A stretch of DNA of 64,000 bases from Tillus elongatus (taxonomy: Eukaryota > Arthropoda > Insecta > Coleoptera > Cleridae). Shown piece after piece: positions 12,102 to 26,668 of the stretch; the first letter of the stretch is position 1; each line of letters starts with the position of its first letter. Made by a program: the position numbers and the translations under genes. Location: assembly GCA_964006375.1 (NCBI GenBank), contig OZ023269.1:5582501-5646500 (forward strand), in the 5' to 3' direction. Below the pieces are notes generated by a model, which was not told the DNA's origin, made no database searches, and saw only the letters and a list, made by a program, of their open reading frames with translations.

Positions 12102-13226
12102 TATATATTTATGTGTCACACCTATAACTAAAAAAATAATGGACCGATTTTAATAAAATTAGGTGAGTACCTTCCTTTCGCGAGTGGCTTGGATAAGTTC
12201 GTTAGCCAGGAAAATCCGCCGAGGTTTTCCCGGAAAATTTTGTGTTTTCTTTCGAAAAAAATCGAATTTTTTTATATCTCCGGAATTAACAAAGTAAGGG
12301 CAACGAAATTTGGTACACACGTTTATATCATTATAGGTAAGCTTCCTACTGTAGGTTAAAGGACAAAAAAGTTAGACATTTAAATAAAAATAAATTTGGG
12401 TTTTCCTCAAAACGTCAAAGTCGCGATTTTAAACGTCAAAATTGTTAATATTTAGGCAATGAACCTGACATTAATATGATCTATGGAAGGAAAATGTCTC
12501 AAGAATAATGTTTTACAAAGCCTGAACTCTTAGTTTCAATCGTCATTGTCCTTCATTTTACTAAAATATTCCCAGAAAATTCATTTCAAATAGACCCCTT
12601 CTCTGATGCTTTAGCAGTAGTGTTGGCTATAGATTTTATCGTTTAATGGTATATCATTTTTGTCGAATTTTCGTAAAAAATCATTAAAGCGCAATATATC
12701 CGTTATTATGCAAGTTACGAAAAAAAGTTGTATACATTAATTGTAGGGTGTCTTAAGCTACATTTTAAAAAATATTTCCATAATTACAGGGTGGCCCATA
12801 AGTCGTTTGTGATTCAAATTTTCTTTTTTTTAGTGAATTTTTTTAATCGAACATGCCCTATGTTATTGCATTTTTGCATTTTCCATCGAAATATAATACA
12901 TCTTTGTAAGAAAATAAATTCGGGACTCAGCAAGTGCGTTATGGTAGCGAATTTTCATTAAATGCTTCAAATTTTGAATCAATTTGCTATTAACCTATAA
13001 GGTTGACCAGAAAACCAGTTTTTTCGGGAACAATTTAAGTTTACTTTCGGAAATGTTTGTACATTTTCAAACAATAAAGTTATTTTGATGAAACATGGCA
13101 CATTGTTTCTAATATATAGATTATACCAAATTTGGTTCCTGCTTTCTTAAAAAAAAACATATTTGATATTAAAAACATTTTTATGAAAATTCACTACCAT
13201 AACGCATTTGCTGCGTCCAGAGTTTT
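11893..13226 (+). repeat. AT-core block, full-length copy with (AT)n 12031-12098
   Basis: This is one of the most complete copies. The arm starts TTTTAGTGAATTTTC, followed by (AT)n, the joint TGTGTCACACCTATAAC, the long core (GGACCGATTTTAATAAAATT, CCTCAAAACGTCAAAG, GGCCCATAAGTCGTT), then the 320-bp unit at about 12922-13226 bounded by inverted CAGCAAGTGCGTTATGGTAG / CTACCATAACGCATTTGCTG. Total length is about 1.33 kb. Same structure, inverted, at 40985-42362 and 43533-44893. Confidence 0.9.
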
Positions 13227-13850
13227 TTCTAATTATTGACACAGTAATCAATAGGATTTCAAATTCACCGAAGGAAATCAAAAACGTTAAGTTGTAGTAT
13301 CACTTCCATAATGTCGCAAGAACAGGTGATCGATATTGGATAAATTGCAACCACATAAATATATAGTTTATTATTTTTCCTCAAGTTGGTTATATAGTAA
13401 CGTTTCTCAAATCTATTTACTCCTGAAATGCATTAGAGAAAATAAATTGCTTGTCCACCTTATGTCCTGACGTGAATTCAAAAATTCTATTAAAGTATCT
13501 AGTAACTCCATCAACTTGAAAAAGCTCCGACAAAAAGAAGATTGTGAAAAGATCTTGGAAGTTATAAAACGATTTTAATTAAAAAGGGCTTAGAACCTTT
13601 TCACAATTATGAGCTTTCAAACGCTCATGTTTCGATTGAAATCGGTCACACCTATGATAAGCTTCGTCGCTACAGATAAATACACATGTACAGGGTGAGT
13701 CAACGATTCAATAAAGTAAGTTTGACATTTATGCATAAACTTTTTAAAATGTATATATTATCTTATATAAAAATGGCGCATGTGAATGTTTGTTAATGTG
13801 ATGATTGCAAATAAGGTCTTGATATTTTTAACAAAAGTAAGTTTTTAAAG
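13227..13850. other. Intergenic with one mariner-like end motif
   Basis: ACAGGGTGAGTCAACGATTC at about 13691 after a TA resembles a Tc1/mariner terminus, but no partner end was found. Confidence 0.35.
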
Positions 13851-15500
13851 TGTTGTGCTGCAGATTGCAAAGTATATGTGCATCATAAATGTACTCCATC
13901 TAAGCTTACTGAACTTAGATTCCTAGAAAGTAATAAAGCTAGCGTCAAGTGGGTTTGTAAACAATGTACTAATAGACCGTTGGATATGGCTGTCAGCGGG
14001 TAACAAACAGATGTGAGTAGCTTCTGTAATAAAATAGTAAATGTAGAGCAGCTGATGGCTGAATTTTCGAAACAAATTGCAAAACTGAATAAAATAATAA
14101 AAAATCAAAATGAGGTTATAACTGAAATGAAAAATTATTCGATAGCTGCCAATGTTAGAGCGAAAAAACCTGTAGATGGGGGTTCCGCAAAAGCAGATAG
14201 GAAAGAAGCAACTGTAAACGTCAACAAATGCAACAGCGAAGGTGTTAAAACCAGACTACAGTCGCAAGCTGAAATTTCGAGAGAGGAGGTATCCAAAAAT
14301 ACTAGTGGTGGAAACACAGCAACACAGGGTGCTAATATCCCGGAATCAGCAACAGTGAGCCATATTCTGGCTTCAATAGTGGCAGATAGTAGTGATAGAT
14401 TTACACTAGTCAATAGGAGTAAGAAAATTATCAGATGTAAAAAAGCCAACACAACATTTTAAGCGGTTGTCGAAAGAAAATGGGTTTTCATTTCTAATTT
14501 AAAGAATACTACAACTGAGAACGATTTACAAAACTATTTGAAAGAGGTAAACTTGAACTTCTTAACTTGCTCTAAATTAAATATTTAAAATCAGGATAGC
14601 GGCATTTACAGTTGGCGTCTTGGGAGAGCAAGGACGCTTATTTTACGATGAAAACTTATGGCCGGTTGATGTTATTGTAAAGCTTTTGAAGCATTTTTTT
14701 CGAGCCGCGCCAGCAAACCTCAGACAGAAGTGAGATGGCAAACAATGACGACCGTTTAATTAGCGCAGATACCCGCTTTACTTTATTTGACGAAAATATA
14801 CAGTGTGTTAAAAATAAGTTGGATGATATTGACATTTATTTTTAAAATATTAAAAAGCCTCAAATTTTAGCGCTAACAGATCACTGGTTGACTCATGCGA
14901 ATGCTCGCCAGATCCAACAGGCGTGACGGCGGTTCATGTATCTTCGACAGGGATGCCATGGATTTTATTGAGCTGGGTTTCATAAAAGAAAAAAGTAAGG
15001 AAATGATATTTGAATGCAGTAGTATCGAGCTGATAAAAATTAAAATTGTAGTTATTGATGTATATAGAAGGCCACATACAATTGCTGATCAGTTTTTAAA
15101 ATTTTTTAGCGACTTTGCAAGACGTTCTGGAGTCAGTCATAAAGAGAAAAAAGGCTAAGCATATATGTTTATGTAGTGACTTGAACGTAGACATACTTTG
15201 CGTTGATAGCCTAGTTATAAGATTCTTTGATGATTTGGATATTTTTAATTTAAAGCATTGTTTTACTGGTCCAACGCGTGTAACAGATACAACAGCCACT
15301 TCAATTGATAATATATACACCAACGTCCCGATATATGAAAGTAGGGTTATTGTGACAGCTTTATCTGACCATCATGCTCAAATGCTATCATTCCCCTTGC
15401 AAAAATCAATATTTTTGCCTCGTTTTTCGCCGGCAATTCTACTCTCAACCCACCTCCAAATGTTCAACAACGAAAAGTCCCCAATGTCGCGCATAAAATG
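13851..15500 (+). mobile_element. CR1-like LINE relic: ORF1 with PHD-type finger, and endonuclease
   Basis: About 13857-13970 encodes CCAADCKVYVHHKCTP ... KWVCKQC, a Cys4-His-Cys3 PHD-type finger as found in ORF1 of many insect CR1-group LINEs. After a stop, 14013-14462 continues with a coiled-coil-like basic stretch. From about 14820 the apurinic-type endonuclease is recognisable in pieces: GGSCIFDRDAMDF, VIDVYRRPHT, then CSDLNVDILCVDSL, PTRVTDTTATSIDNIYTN and TALSDHHAQMLSFPL. The DLN, SIDNIYTN and SDHH motifs are the catalytic signatures of the EEP nuclease fold. Stops and shifts separate the parts. It leads directly into an RT 3' fragment at 15560, but the RT palm is missing. Confidence 0.8.
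14013..14462 (+). pseudogene. LINE ORF1, C-terminal part
   Basis: 149 codons following the PHD-type finger. The N-terminal 35 residues (LMAEFSKQIAKLNKIIKNQN) have heptad-like hydrophobic spacing suggestive of a coiled coil, as in nucleic-acid-binding ORF1 proteins that trimerise. The rest is polar and basic without a recognised domain. A stop separates it from the finger upstream (around 14001), so the original ORF1 began before 13857. RNA binding is inferred from position and family, not from a motif. Confidence 0.6.
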
Positions 15501-15559
15501 ACGGCTACCATTTTTAAAAATGCGCACCAGAGCTTGCTCCTGTCCTGACCCGTGTTTCA

Positions 15560-16418
15560 GACCTCTTGCTCAAATATACAATATTCTAAGCCTGTCTCTT
15601 TAGCCCAATTAGATGAGGATCGCAAACTCATGGAGGGTTCTGTCTCCGTGGATCTCCAAAGAATATTAGACTGGGGAAGTAGAATTCAACTCCACCAAAT
15701 CTCAGTCTTGCTTTCTATCCCATAGGAGATACCCCAGCCCTAGACCCATCACAATGAACAACCAAATTTTCAAAGTAATGGGTCCTTTTCAATTTTTGGC
15801 ATTTCTGTGGATCGAAATCTCAATTGGCACCAACATGTCACATCAATTGCAGAAGCGGCTGCTAAGAAATTAGGTTTCCTCTTCCGGGCCCGCAAATAAT
15901 TTTCACCAGCTAATCTATATACCTTATATACTTCACAAATAAGGTCAAACTTCGAATACTGCTCCCACATCTGGGGTGCCGCTGCCGCTTCTACACTCGC
16001 TATCCTGGACTTCTTTCAGAAGAGAGCTGTACATCACATCGGTGACCCTACCCTCACCCAAAGGCTGCCATCACTTTCCCACCGATGTGCTGTTGGTGAC
16101 CTCTCTGTCTCTCTCTCTTTCTTTTATAGATATCTGCACGGGCGCTGCTCAAAGGAACTTTATTCCATAGTTCCTCCACCTGCTGCCCCTAACAAATCTA
16201 CCAGGGGAACAGAGCGAATGCACCCTTTCACTGTCCAGGTCACCAGACATAGAACATCTTGTTATGCCCGTTCTTTTGTCCCGAGAACTTCCAAGTTGTG
16301 AAAATCCTTGCCGGCACATGTTTTTTCTTTTCCTCCGAACCTCCAAATCTTCAAATCCAGAATTAACAAGTTGCCTGTTTCCTCCTTGTCGACACCCACG
16401 GTACGATAGTATTTAGGG
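15560..16418 (+). mobile_element. LINE-A fragment, RT thumb to 3' end
   Basis: The plus strand encodes SVSVDLQRILDWGS, AAAKKLGFLFRARK, then [80 protein letters not shown] and LSTPTVR, ending at the family 3' sequence. This parallels the copies at 2199, 25415 and 52403. Several stops are present. The RT palm (YADD) is absent here, though present in the 25.4-26.7 kb copy. The copy ends against an (AT)n tract at 16423, without the terminal TGTTGTTG seen elsewhere. Whether it belongs to the same insertion as the ORF1/endonuclease relic upstream is unclear. Confidence 0.85.
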
Positions 16419-16419
16419 T

Positions 16420-18822
<2,403 letters not shown>

Positions 18823-21800
18823 ATTTTTAGTCTTCTTCATTATTAGTCGTTGTGGGCCAGGAAGTAACGTAATAATAGAACTCCCAAGTCTCGCCAGTTA
18901 TATATTTCAGTACTTTCTTGATATCGGTAACTTTCTTTTTTTAGTTAATCGGAATGCATTTCTTATAGGCTTTATGTGTGGGAGGTGGGAAAAAAGCGAT
19001 ATTTTGTATCAGAAGCCTAAATGTATGGGAAATAAAACCATTGACATAGTCATACGTGGTGACGTATTCTGGGGTCGAACTATCATAGAGAAGCTGTTTG
19101 AAGTTGGAAAATGTAAAAGCTTATGCAGTATTGCATCAAGAACCAACTACAGTGGTTGTTTTTTTTTGTAGCTGTCGGCCCTCCAGTTTTTAAAATCGAT
19201 AATGTCTTTGTCAGTTATGGTCCTCATACTAAACGGGTTCTGTGCCCTGCAAGTTAATATCATGTCTTCATACTCTTCTAATAAGTAAATCCGGTAATGA
19301 CCCCTTACTAATTGAATATTGAATGTCCCGAAGTCCCTGTCACAAGTCAAAAACGAATGTCCCATCACGGATAAATAGTGGTATGTTTCCTTAAAACGCC
19401 GAACGGGTTCTCTGCCCTGCAAGTTAACATCATGTCTTACTCTTCTAGTAAGTAAATCCGGTAATGACTCCTTACTAACTAAATATTGAATGTACCGAAG
19501 ACCCTGTTAGGTGCCAGAAATGAATGTCCTCTCACGGGAAAATAGTGGTATGTTTTCTTAAAACGCCTAACGGGTTCTCTGCCCTGCAAGTGAACATCAT
19601 GTTATACTTTTTTAGTAAGTAAATCCGGTAATGACCCCTTACTAATTGAATATTGAATATCCCGAAGTCCCTGTCACAAGGCAGAAATGAATGTCCTCTC
19701 ACGGGAAAATAGTGGTATGTTTTCTTAAAACGCCTAACGGGTTCTCTGCCCTGCAAGTGAACATCATGTTATACTCTTTTAGTAAGTAAATCCGGTAATG
19801 ACCCCTTACTAATTGAATATTGAATATCCCGAAGTCCCTGTCACAAGGCAGAAATGAATGTCCTCTCACGGGAAAATAGTGGTATGTTTCCTTAAAACGC
19901 CGAACGGGTTCTCTGCCCTGCAAGTTAACATCATGTCTTACTCTTCTAGTAAGTAAATCCGGTAATGACGCCTTACTAACTAAATATTGAATGTACCGAA
20001 GACCCTGTTAGGTGCCAGAAATGAATGTCCTCTCACGGGAAAATAGTGGTATGTTTTCTTAAAACGCCTAACGGGTTCTCTGCCCTGCAAGTGAACATCA
20101 TGTTATACTCTTTTAGTAAGTAAATCCGGTAATGACCCCTTACTAATTGAATATTGAATATCCCGAAATCCCTGTCACAAGGCAGAAACGAATGTCCTCT
20201 CACGGGTAAATAGTGGTATGTTTTCTTAAAACGCCTAACGGGTTCTGTGCCCTGCAAGTTAACATCATCTTTTACTCTTCTAGTAAGTAAATCCGGTAAT
20301 GACGCCTTACTAATTGAATATTAAATCTCCCGAAGACCCTGTTAGGTGCCAGAAATGAATGTCCTCTCACGGGAAAATAGTGGTATGTTTTCTTAAAACG
20401 CCTAACGGGTTCTCTGCCCTGCAAGTGAACATCATGTTATACTCTTTTAGTAAGTAAATCCGGTAATGACCCCTTACTAATTGAATATTGAATATCCCGA
20501 AGTCCCTGTCACAAGGCAGAAATGAATGTCCTCTCACGGGAAAATAGTGGTATGTTTTCTTAAAACGCCTAACGGGTTCTCTGCCCTGCAAGTGAACATC
20601 ATGTTATACTCTTTTAGTAAGTAAATCCGGTAATGACCCCTTACTAATTGAATATTGAATATCCCGAAGTCCCTGTCACAAGGCAGAAATGAATGTCCTC
20701 TCACGGGAAAATAGTGGTATGTTTCCTTAAAACGCCGAACGGGTTCTCTGCCCTGCAAGTTAACATCATGTCTTACTCTTCTAGTAAGTAAATCCGGTAA
20801 TGACGCCTTACTAACTAAATATTGAATGTACCGAAGACCCTGTTAGGTGCCAGAAATGAATGTCCTCTCACGGGAAAATAGTGGTATGTTTTCTTAAAAC
20901 GCCTAACGGGTTCTCTGCCCTGCAAGTGAACATCATGTTATACTCTTTTAGTAAGTAAATCCGGTAATGACCCCTTACTAATTGAATATTGAATATCCCG
21001 AAATCCCTGTCACAAGGCAGAAACGAATGTCCTCTCACGGGTAAATAGTGGTATGTTTTCTTAAAACGCCTAACGGGTTCTGTGCCCTGCAAGTTAACAT
21101 CATGTTATACTCTTTTAGTAAGTAAATCCGGTAATGATCCCTTAATAATTGAATATTGAATATCCCGAAGTCCCTGTCACAAGGCAGAAATGAATGTCCT
21201 CTCACGGGAAAAAAGTGGTATGTTTTCTTAAAACGCCTAACGGGTTCTGTGCCCTGCAAGTGAACATCATGTTTTACTCTTCTAGTAAGTAAATCCGGTA
21301 ATGACGCCTTACTAATTGAATATTAAATCTCCCGAAGACCCTGTTAGGTGCCAGAAATGAATGTCCTCTCACGGGAAAATAGTGGTATGTTTTCTTAAAA
21401 CGCCTAACGGGTTCTGTGCCCTGCAAGTTAACATCATGTTATACTCTTCTAGTAAGTAAATCCAGTAATGACGCCTTATTAATTGAATATTGAATGTCCC
21501 AAAGTCCCTGTTACAAGGCATAAATGAATGTCCTCTCACGGGAAAATAGTGGTATGTTTTCTTAAAACGCCTAAAGGGTTCTGTGCCCTGCAAGTTAACA
21601 TCATGTTATACTCTTCTAGTAAGTAAATCTAGTAATGACGCCTTACTAATTGAATATTGAATGTCCCAAAGTCCCTGTTACAAGGCAGAAATGAATGTCC
21701 TCTCACGGGAAAATAGTGGTATGTTTTCTTAAAACGCCTAACGGGTTCTGTGCCCTGCAAGTTAACATCATGTTATACTCTTCTAGTAAGTAAATCCAGT

Positions 21801-22480
21801 AATGACGCCTTACTAATTGAATATTGAATGTCCCAAAGTCCCTGTTACAAGGCATAAATGAATGTCCTCTCACGGGAAAATGGTGGTATGTTTTCTTAAC
21901 ACGCCGAACGGGTTCTGTGCCCTGCAAGTTAACATCATGTTTTACTCTTCTAGTGAATAAATCCGGTAATGACGCCTTACTAATTGAATATTGAATATCC
22001 CGAAGACTCTGTCACAAGGCAGAAATGAATGTCCTCTTACGGGAAAATAGTGGTATGTTTTCTTAAAACGCCTAACGAGTTATGTGCCCTGCAAGTTAAC
22101 ATCATGTCTTCATACTCTTCTAGTAAGCAAATCCTGTAATGACGCCTTACTAACTAAATATTGAATGTTCTGAAGACCCTGCCACAAGGCAGAAATAAAT
22201 TTCCTCTCACGTAAAAATAATGGTATGTTTTCTTAAAACGCCGAAACCCTCGTAGTGCCATGAGGAATTGAACCACGGTATTATTACGATTCGGTGCTGG
22301 ACATTCATCAGAAAAGATTGTAGTTTGGTAATATTGGCGGAAATGTGAGATTGTATGTAATCCTTTAGAAAGGTACATACTTTATCTGGTCTCTTCCGTG
22401 CCTTTATGATAAGTATAAAAGATACCTGTACTATCTTTTATATTATAGATCTCGAATGCAAACACCCACAGCTGTCTAGT
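18823..22480 (-). pseudogene. DUF7869-like gene, one coding segment expanded into a satellite
   Basis: Reading the minus strand from about 22480: QLWVFAFEIYNIKDSTGIFY, a stop, then (22378-22154) IFSDECPAPNRNNTVVQFL and RFKKTYHYFYVRG, where the 167-bp array begins. Beyond the array (19422-19147) are RGHYRIYLLEEYEDMILTCR and TDKDIIDFKNWRADSYKK, then (about 19100-18830) FTFSNFKQLLYDSSTPEYVT, DYVNGFISHTFRL and VTDIKKVLKYITGETWEFYY, ending NNEED and a stop. The order QLW, SDxxxxQN-like, GHSFLPCDRDFG, DFKNW, YDY..GFxSHTF, Asp-Glu-rich end is one I associate with a widespread uncharacterised insect family carrying a DUF7869-type domain. The function is unknown and the family name is from memory. In-frame stops show it is dead apart from the amplified segment. 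Confidence 0.6.
19235..22243 (-). repeat. Coding-derived satellite: 18 tandem units of 167 bp (first 170)
   Basis: Unit starts (GGGTTCT) fall at 19235, 19405, 19572, 19739, 19906 and every 167 bp to 22077. Each unit encodes, on the minus strand, the segment with RFKKTYHYFPVRGHSFLP, CDRDFGIFNIQLVRGHYRIY and NMMFTCRA of the surrounding DUF7869-like gene. Since 167 is not a multiple of three, each unit reads only about 74 codons into the next before stopping. There are unit types (A with GACCCCTTACTAATTG, B with GACGCCTTACTAACTAAAT, C with ATTAAATCTCCCG). Units 3-6 (A A B A) recur as units 8-11, an 835-bp five-unit higher-order repeat; the private variant CCCGAAATCCCTGTC recurs exactly 835 bp apart (20162 and 20997). 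Confidence 0.92.
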
Positions 22481-24640
22481 TAAGCGTTGAGTCTGAGAAC
22501 AGTATAAGTCCTAGACTTGTACTGATCATCAACTCATCGCCATAAATATGTAATGCATAGCGACGCTATGGTAGGGTTTAGCGTACTGCTATTTAGCGCA
22601 ATCGATAGAAATACTAATTTTAAATATTTTCTCTATGCCAGCTAAAACCCGCCGTTTTTGTATTTATGCTCATTTTTTACATTCTAAGAATAGTAAGTTT
22701 TTTAGCCCTAAATTATGAACATGATAGACACACGAAATGAATGTAGCTGTCAAGGAAGTAGTCTACAGTTTTTGCTATTAAAAAATAACGCAGTCCAAAT
22801 AATATATCAATGAGAATAAGATTCAAATCGCTTATAGAAAAAAAAAACTCCAAAGACTGAAAACCACGCGAAAGCCTGTTTCTGGGCTGTAGGCTCTGAT
22901 GAAGGAGATAAGCTACAGAATGTTCTAAATAAATTACGTCACAATAGATCTTAAAGTTCACGGTGACAAAGACGTAATAACGAACTTCCCCTAAGCCCTT
23001 ATCCAAGACTATCATATTTACATTTAATAATACCAAAATTCTAGTTAAGGGTACAAAAGCAAAAATTTATAAACAAATTAAATCCGCTGTTTATTAAGCT
23101 TTTTGCAAACACGTTACTTAAGTAAAACAACAAAAACACTTGGTAGGTTTTGAGACATGGCTTATTAAGGGAAGGGTAAGTACAGCATTTTGAATAAAAA
23201 TTAACGATTTTGCCTTTAAGAATTTCGTATTAAAAACACCGTTGGTTTTCATAAGCTCTAATTACCAGAAAATTTGCTCAGAGCAAAAAGTTTTTTATCC
23301 TGTTTCGCTTTTTTTAATCATTTTAACTATATAAGACTGGACAGTTTGTCTAGTCATTAACTAATTAAGTACCTAGTAACGAATTAAAGTAATAACTTAA
23401 ATTCTAAACCAAATTCTACAGTTACCTTACAGACAAAACTATCCAGTTACACAAAAAGCTCTGACAAAAATTGTGCTTAATGCAAACTTTGTTATAATTA
23501 GATCTCTTCGAATTCGAAACTGTTTGTCGTTATCCAGTCCTGAAATTCAAGTGGTTCTTTAACGAATTGCTCTTTTGCTTTTAGAGTTCCGCCCTCAATA
23601 TATTAAAGTGCTTTCATTAAGATATTACACAATTTGCGTGCTTTTGAAAGGATATTCTTCTAAATGATAGAAGTTTTAACTTTTCAAAACTGTCCTCTCT
23701 GCATCTCACGTTCATTAGAACACGAAAAGTATGGATACATAAGGTACGTTTTGGTAGCGACTTTTCATAAATATCTTTTAAATCCTAACAGCCTGAGACG
23801 GGTTTTCCTGGGCTTTAAAACCTTGCCACGAAAACATTGCCCGTCGCAATTGAGTTAAGGAAGAAAAACAAAAAGTTAAAATAATTAATTTTTACAATAT
23901 TTCTAGTGTCTTTAAGCGCTCGGGGTTGGCATCACCCTAGCGGAGAGAATTGCTCACTAGTAACCAATATCCACGCTAGCAGCCAATATCCACCAAAATC
24001 CAAGTGTCAGATGTCAAGACGTCAGATGTGCAACACAAAATTAACCTATTTACTTGTAAAATTAAGCGGAAATAATCAAGACAATACACAAGATGTATTT
24101 GTTAAATTGGCATTTAATTGTGTACCTATTTTCGTATGGTACTGGAGAGACACACAGGGCACTTCACTAAAATAAATGAAATAAAAGGTGATACTTGTTT
24201 TCAAATATTTAATACAAAGGGGGGGGGCATTGATTATACATTAAGCAAAGTATTCGTTTTAAAACAATATATATGGTGATTTGTTTTTATTTTCGCCTGA
24301 TAACAATGGTTAAACTTTCAATGTGGTGTTACAAGCGAATTTCCCTCTTTCACAGCGCTGCTTAGAGTGTACAAAATTTAAGATTTTATTTTAAAATATT
24401 ATGTAAAAAAAGTATATTATACAGTGAGAGGCTAATATGTTAATTTTAGGTGTTCAACTTACAGCATGGTTGGCTTTAAGATTACTAATGTTAGGTTCAC
24501 CATACAATTCCAAAGATGTTTATCTCGACGCCTGTTATAGTCTGTTTACAGGCGAGACAGGAACATTAGAGTATCCTCCTATATCTCCCAGTAAAAAGGT
24601 CCAGGAAATCACAGATCAACCCAATTTATTTAACAAATTA
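22481..24640. other. Intergenic, nothing recognised
   Basis: Open frames at 22713-23036 (minus), 23906-24175 and 24437-24667 (plus) show no recognised domain or terminal repeats; I do not call them genes. Confidence 0.45.
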
Positions 24641-24765
24641 CCAGTCTGTTTAAAGAAACAAAATTAATAATCAACCAATCTGAAAAAACCCAGTCGATAA
24701 AACAAATACCAGTCTATAACTTAAAACACCAGTCCAGAAACTAAAATACCAGGCCAGAAAACCCC

Positions 24766-24846
<81 letters not shown>

Positions 24847-24862
24847 AGGGGTTTTAATAAAT
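24641..24862. repeat. Degenerate CCAGTC repeats and palindrome around (AT)n
   Basis: From 24640 to 24760 the motif ACCAGTC / CCCAGTC / ACCAGGCC recurs about every 20-25 bp with A-rich spacers. The (AT)n tract at 24771-24844 is flanked by AAAACCCCTATG and CCAGGGGTTTTA, an inverted pair (AAAACCCCT/AGGGGTTTT). This looks like a small palindromic element unrelated to the main blocks. Confidence 0.55.
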
Positions 24863-25414
24863 AATAAAGTAAGAAAATGGTGTCTGGTGATGAATTAATG
24901 CCACTGACGTGGTATATTAAACCTTGCGGTACAAATATCTACAAGGGACTTGATAAGATCCAGCTAAACTTGCTGCAGGTAATTACGATCTATATTGTTC
25001 AAGCCCCTTACATTAATCATCTCTATTTCCAATAAAATAAACTTTTAAAACTTCTTATTTCCTTTTAAGATAAGAATTTTTTCAGTAAGAATATTATAAA
25101 TATGTGGACCAAGATAAGGCTGATAAGAATAGGCAATTAAAAATATTTCGATACAAAATTTCAAGCTCTTTATCTAGGAGAGAAGAAAACATTATTAATG
25201 TAAACCTCAAATTGAATTCTTCACTAAATTGGAATTAGGTTAAGTTTTACCAATGGATTTATATAAAGTTGTTGTTTATTTTTATTAAACATTATTATAC
25301 AAGAATTGTGAAAGCATAGTTCAATAAGGTTTTACAGGTGTTGATAATAAACAATCTGTTTATTTAAATCATGCACAATAATACTGACAGTGTTCCCAAG
25401 GTTGTTTTTTTTTC
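24863..25414. other. Intergenic, nothing recognised
   Basis: No coding or repeat signature was seen. Confidence 0.45.
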
Positions 25415-26668
25415 AACAACACACCACGAGGGCTCACAGCCTAAATACTATCGTACCGTGGGTGTCGACAATGAGGAAAGAGGCAACTTGTTCACTCTGG
25501 ACTTGAAGGTATGATGGTTCAGAGGAGAAGGAAAAACATGTGCCGGAAAGGAGTTCCAAAACTCGGAAGTCCTCGGGACAAAAGAGCGAGCATTACAAGA
25601 TGTTCTATGTCGGGTGACCTGGACAATTAAAGGGTGCATTCGCTCTGTTCTCCTGGTAGATCTGTTGGGGGCAGCAGGTGGAGGAACTATGGAAGAAAAC
25701 TCCCCTGAGAAGTGCCCATGCAGATATCTAAAAAGAGAGAGACAGGTCACCAACAGCACGTCGGTGGGCAAGGTACGGCAGCCTTTGCGTGAGGGTAGGG
25801 TCACCGATGAGACGTGAATTGAGTCCAGGATAGCGAGTGTAGAAGCGGCAGCGGCACCCCAGATGTGGGAGCAGTATTCGAGGTTTGGCCTTATTTGTGA
25901 AGTATATAAGATATAGAGATTGGCTGGTGAAAAGTATTTGCGAGCCCGGAAGAGGAAACATAAATTCTTAGCAGTCGCTTCTGCAATTGATGTGACATGT
26001 TCGTGCCAATTGAGATTTAGATTCACAGAAATGCAACGAGTGAAAAGAACTCATTACTTTGAATAACTTTGTTGTTCATTGTGATGGGTCTAGGGCTGGT
26101 GTATCTCTTATGAGCAAGACTGAGATTTGGTAGAGTTGAATTGTACAATAATTCTACTTCCCCAGTCTAATATTTTTTGGAGATCGACAGAGACAGAACT
26201 CTCCGTGCCTCTGCGATCCTCATCTAATTGGGCTAAAGAGACAGGCTTAAGATATTGTATATTTGAGAAGAAGGTGCTGTCGTCCGCGTAACTGTGAACT
26301 GGGTTGGAGGTCATTGATGTGGAGAAGAAACAAAGTAGGGGCTAAAGCTGAACCTTGAAGGACTCCTGCATTAATTGGATACAGTTTACAGGAACGGCCA
26401 TCCATGACATCAGAAATGTTGTGGTTGGGGAGGAAATTTGCTGTCCAGGTACCGAGTTTTGGTGGTAGGCCATAGGTCGGAAGCTTATTAGGCAACGCTG
26501 CGTACCAGATCTGGTCGAATTCTTTGGGTAAGTCTAGAGCGACAATCTGGTATTCACCATGTAGTTCCATAGACTTGTTCCAAGAATGGGTGACAAAGGA
26601 AGGGAGGTCGGCAATTGATCTGCGCTGACGGAATCCATACTGCCTGTCGTGGATAAGACTGTGTTTTA
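25415..26668 (-). mobile_element. LINE-A, longest copy: RT palm to 3' end
   Basis: On the minus strand the RT reads HDRQYGFRQRRSIADL, YQIVALDLPKEFDQIWYAAL, INAGVLQGSALAPTLFLLHI and, after a frameshift, SYADDSTFF (catalytic Asp pair of the RT palm). It continues with SVSVDLQKILDWGS, LNWHEHVTSIAEATAKNL, IRPNLEYCSHIWGAAA, YLHGHFSGEFSSIV and the 3' UTR ending TGTTGTTG at 25415. The family is CR1/Jockey-like by motif order. It is 5'-truncated before the fingers and carries two or three frame disruptions. At 26668/26669 it meets an oppositely oriented LINE without recognisable spacer. Confidence 0.88.

Noticed and set aside
13685..13710. Complete mariner element starting at ACAGGGTGAGTC
   Set aside because: Only one end motif was found, with no partner within several kb and no transposase.
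19235..22243. CRISPR array
   Set aside because: Units are contiguous 167-bp coding-derived repeats without unique spacers, in a eukaryotic context.
24437..24667. Small membrane-protein gene (hydrophobic N-terminus)
   Set aside because: No homology recognised, no supporting context, and the frame runs into degenerate CCAGTC repeats.
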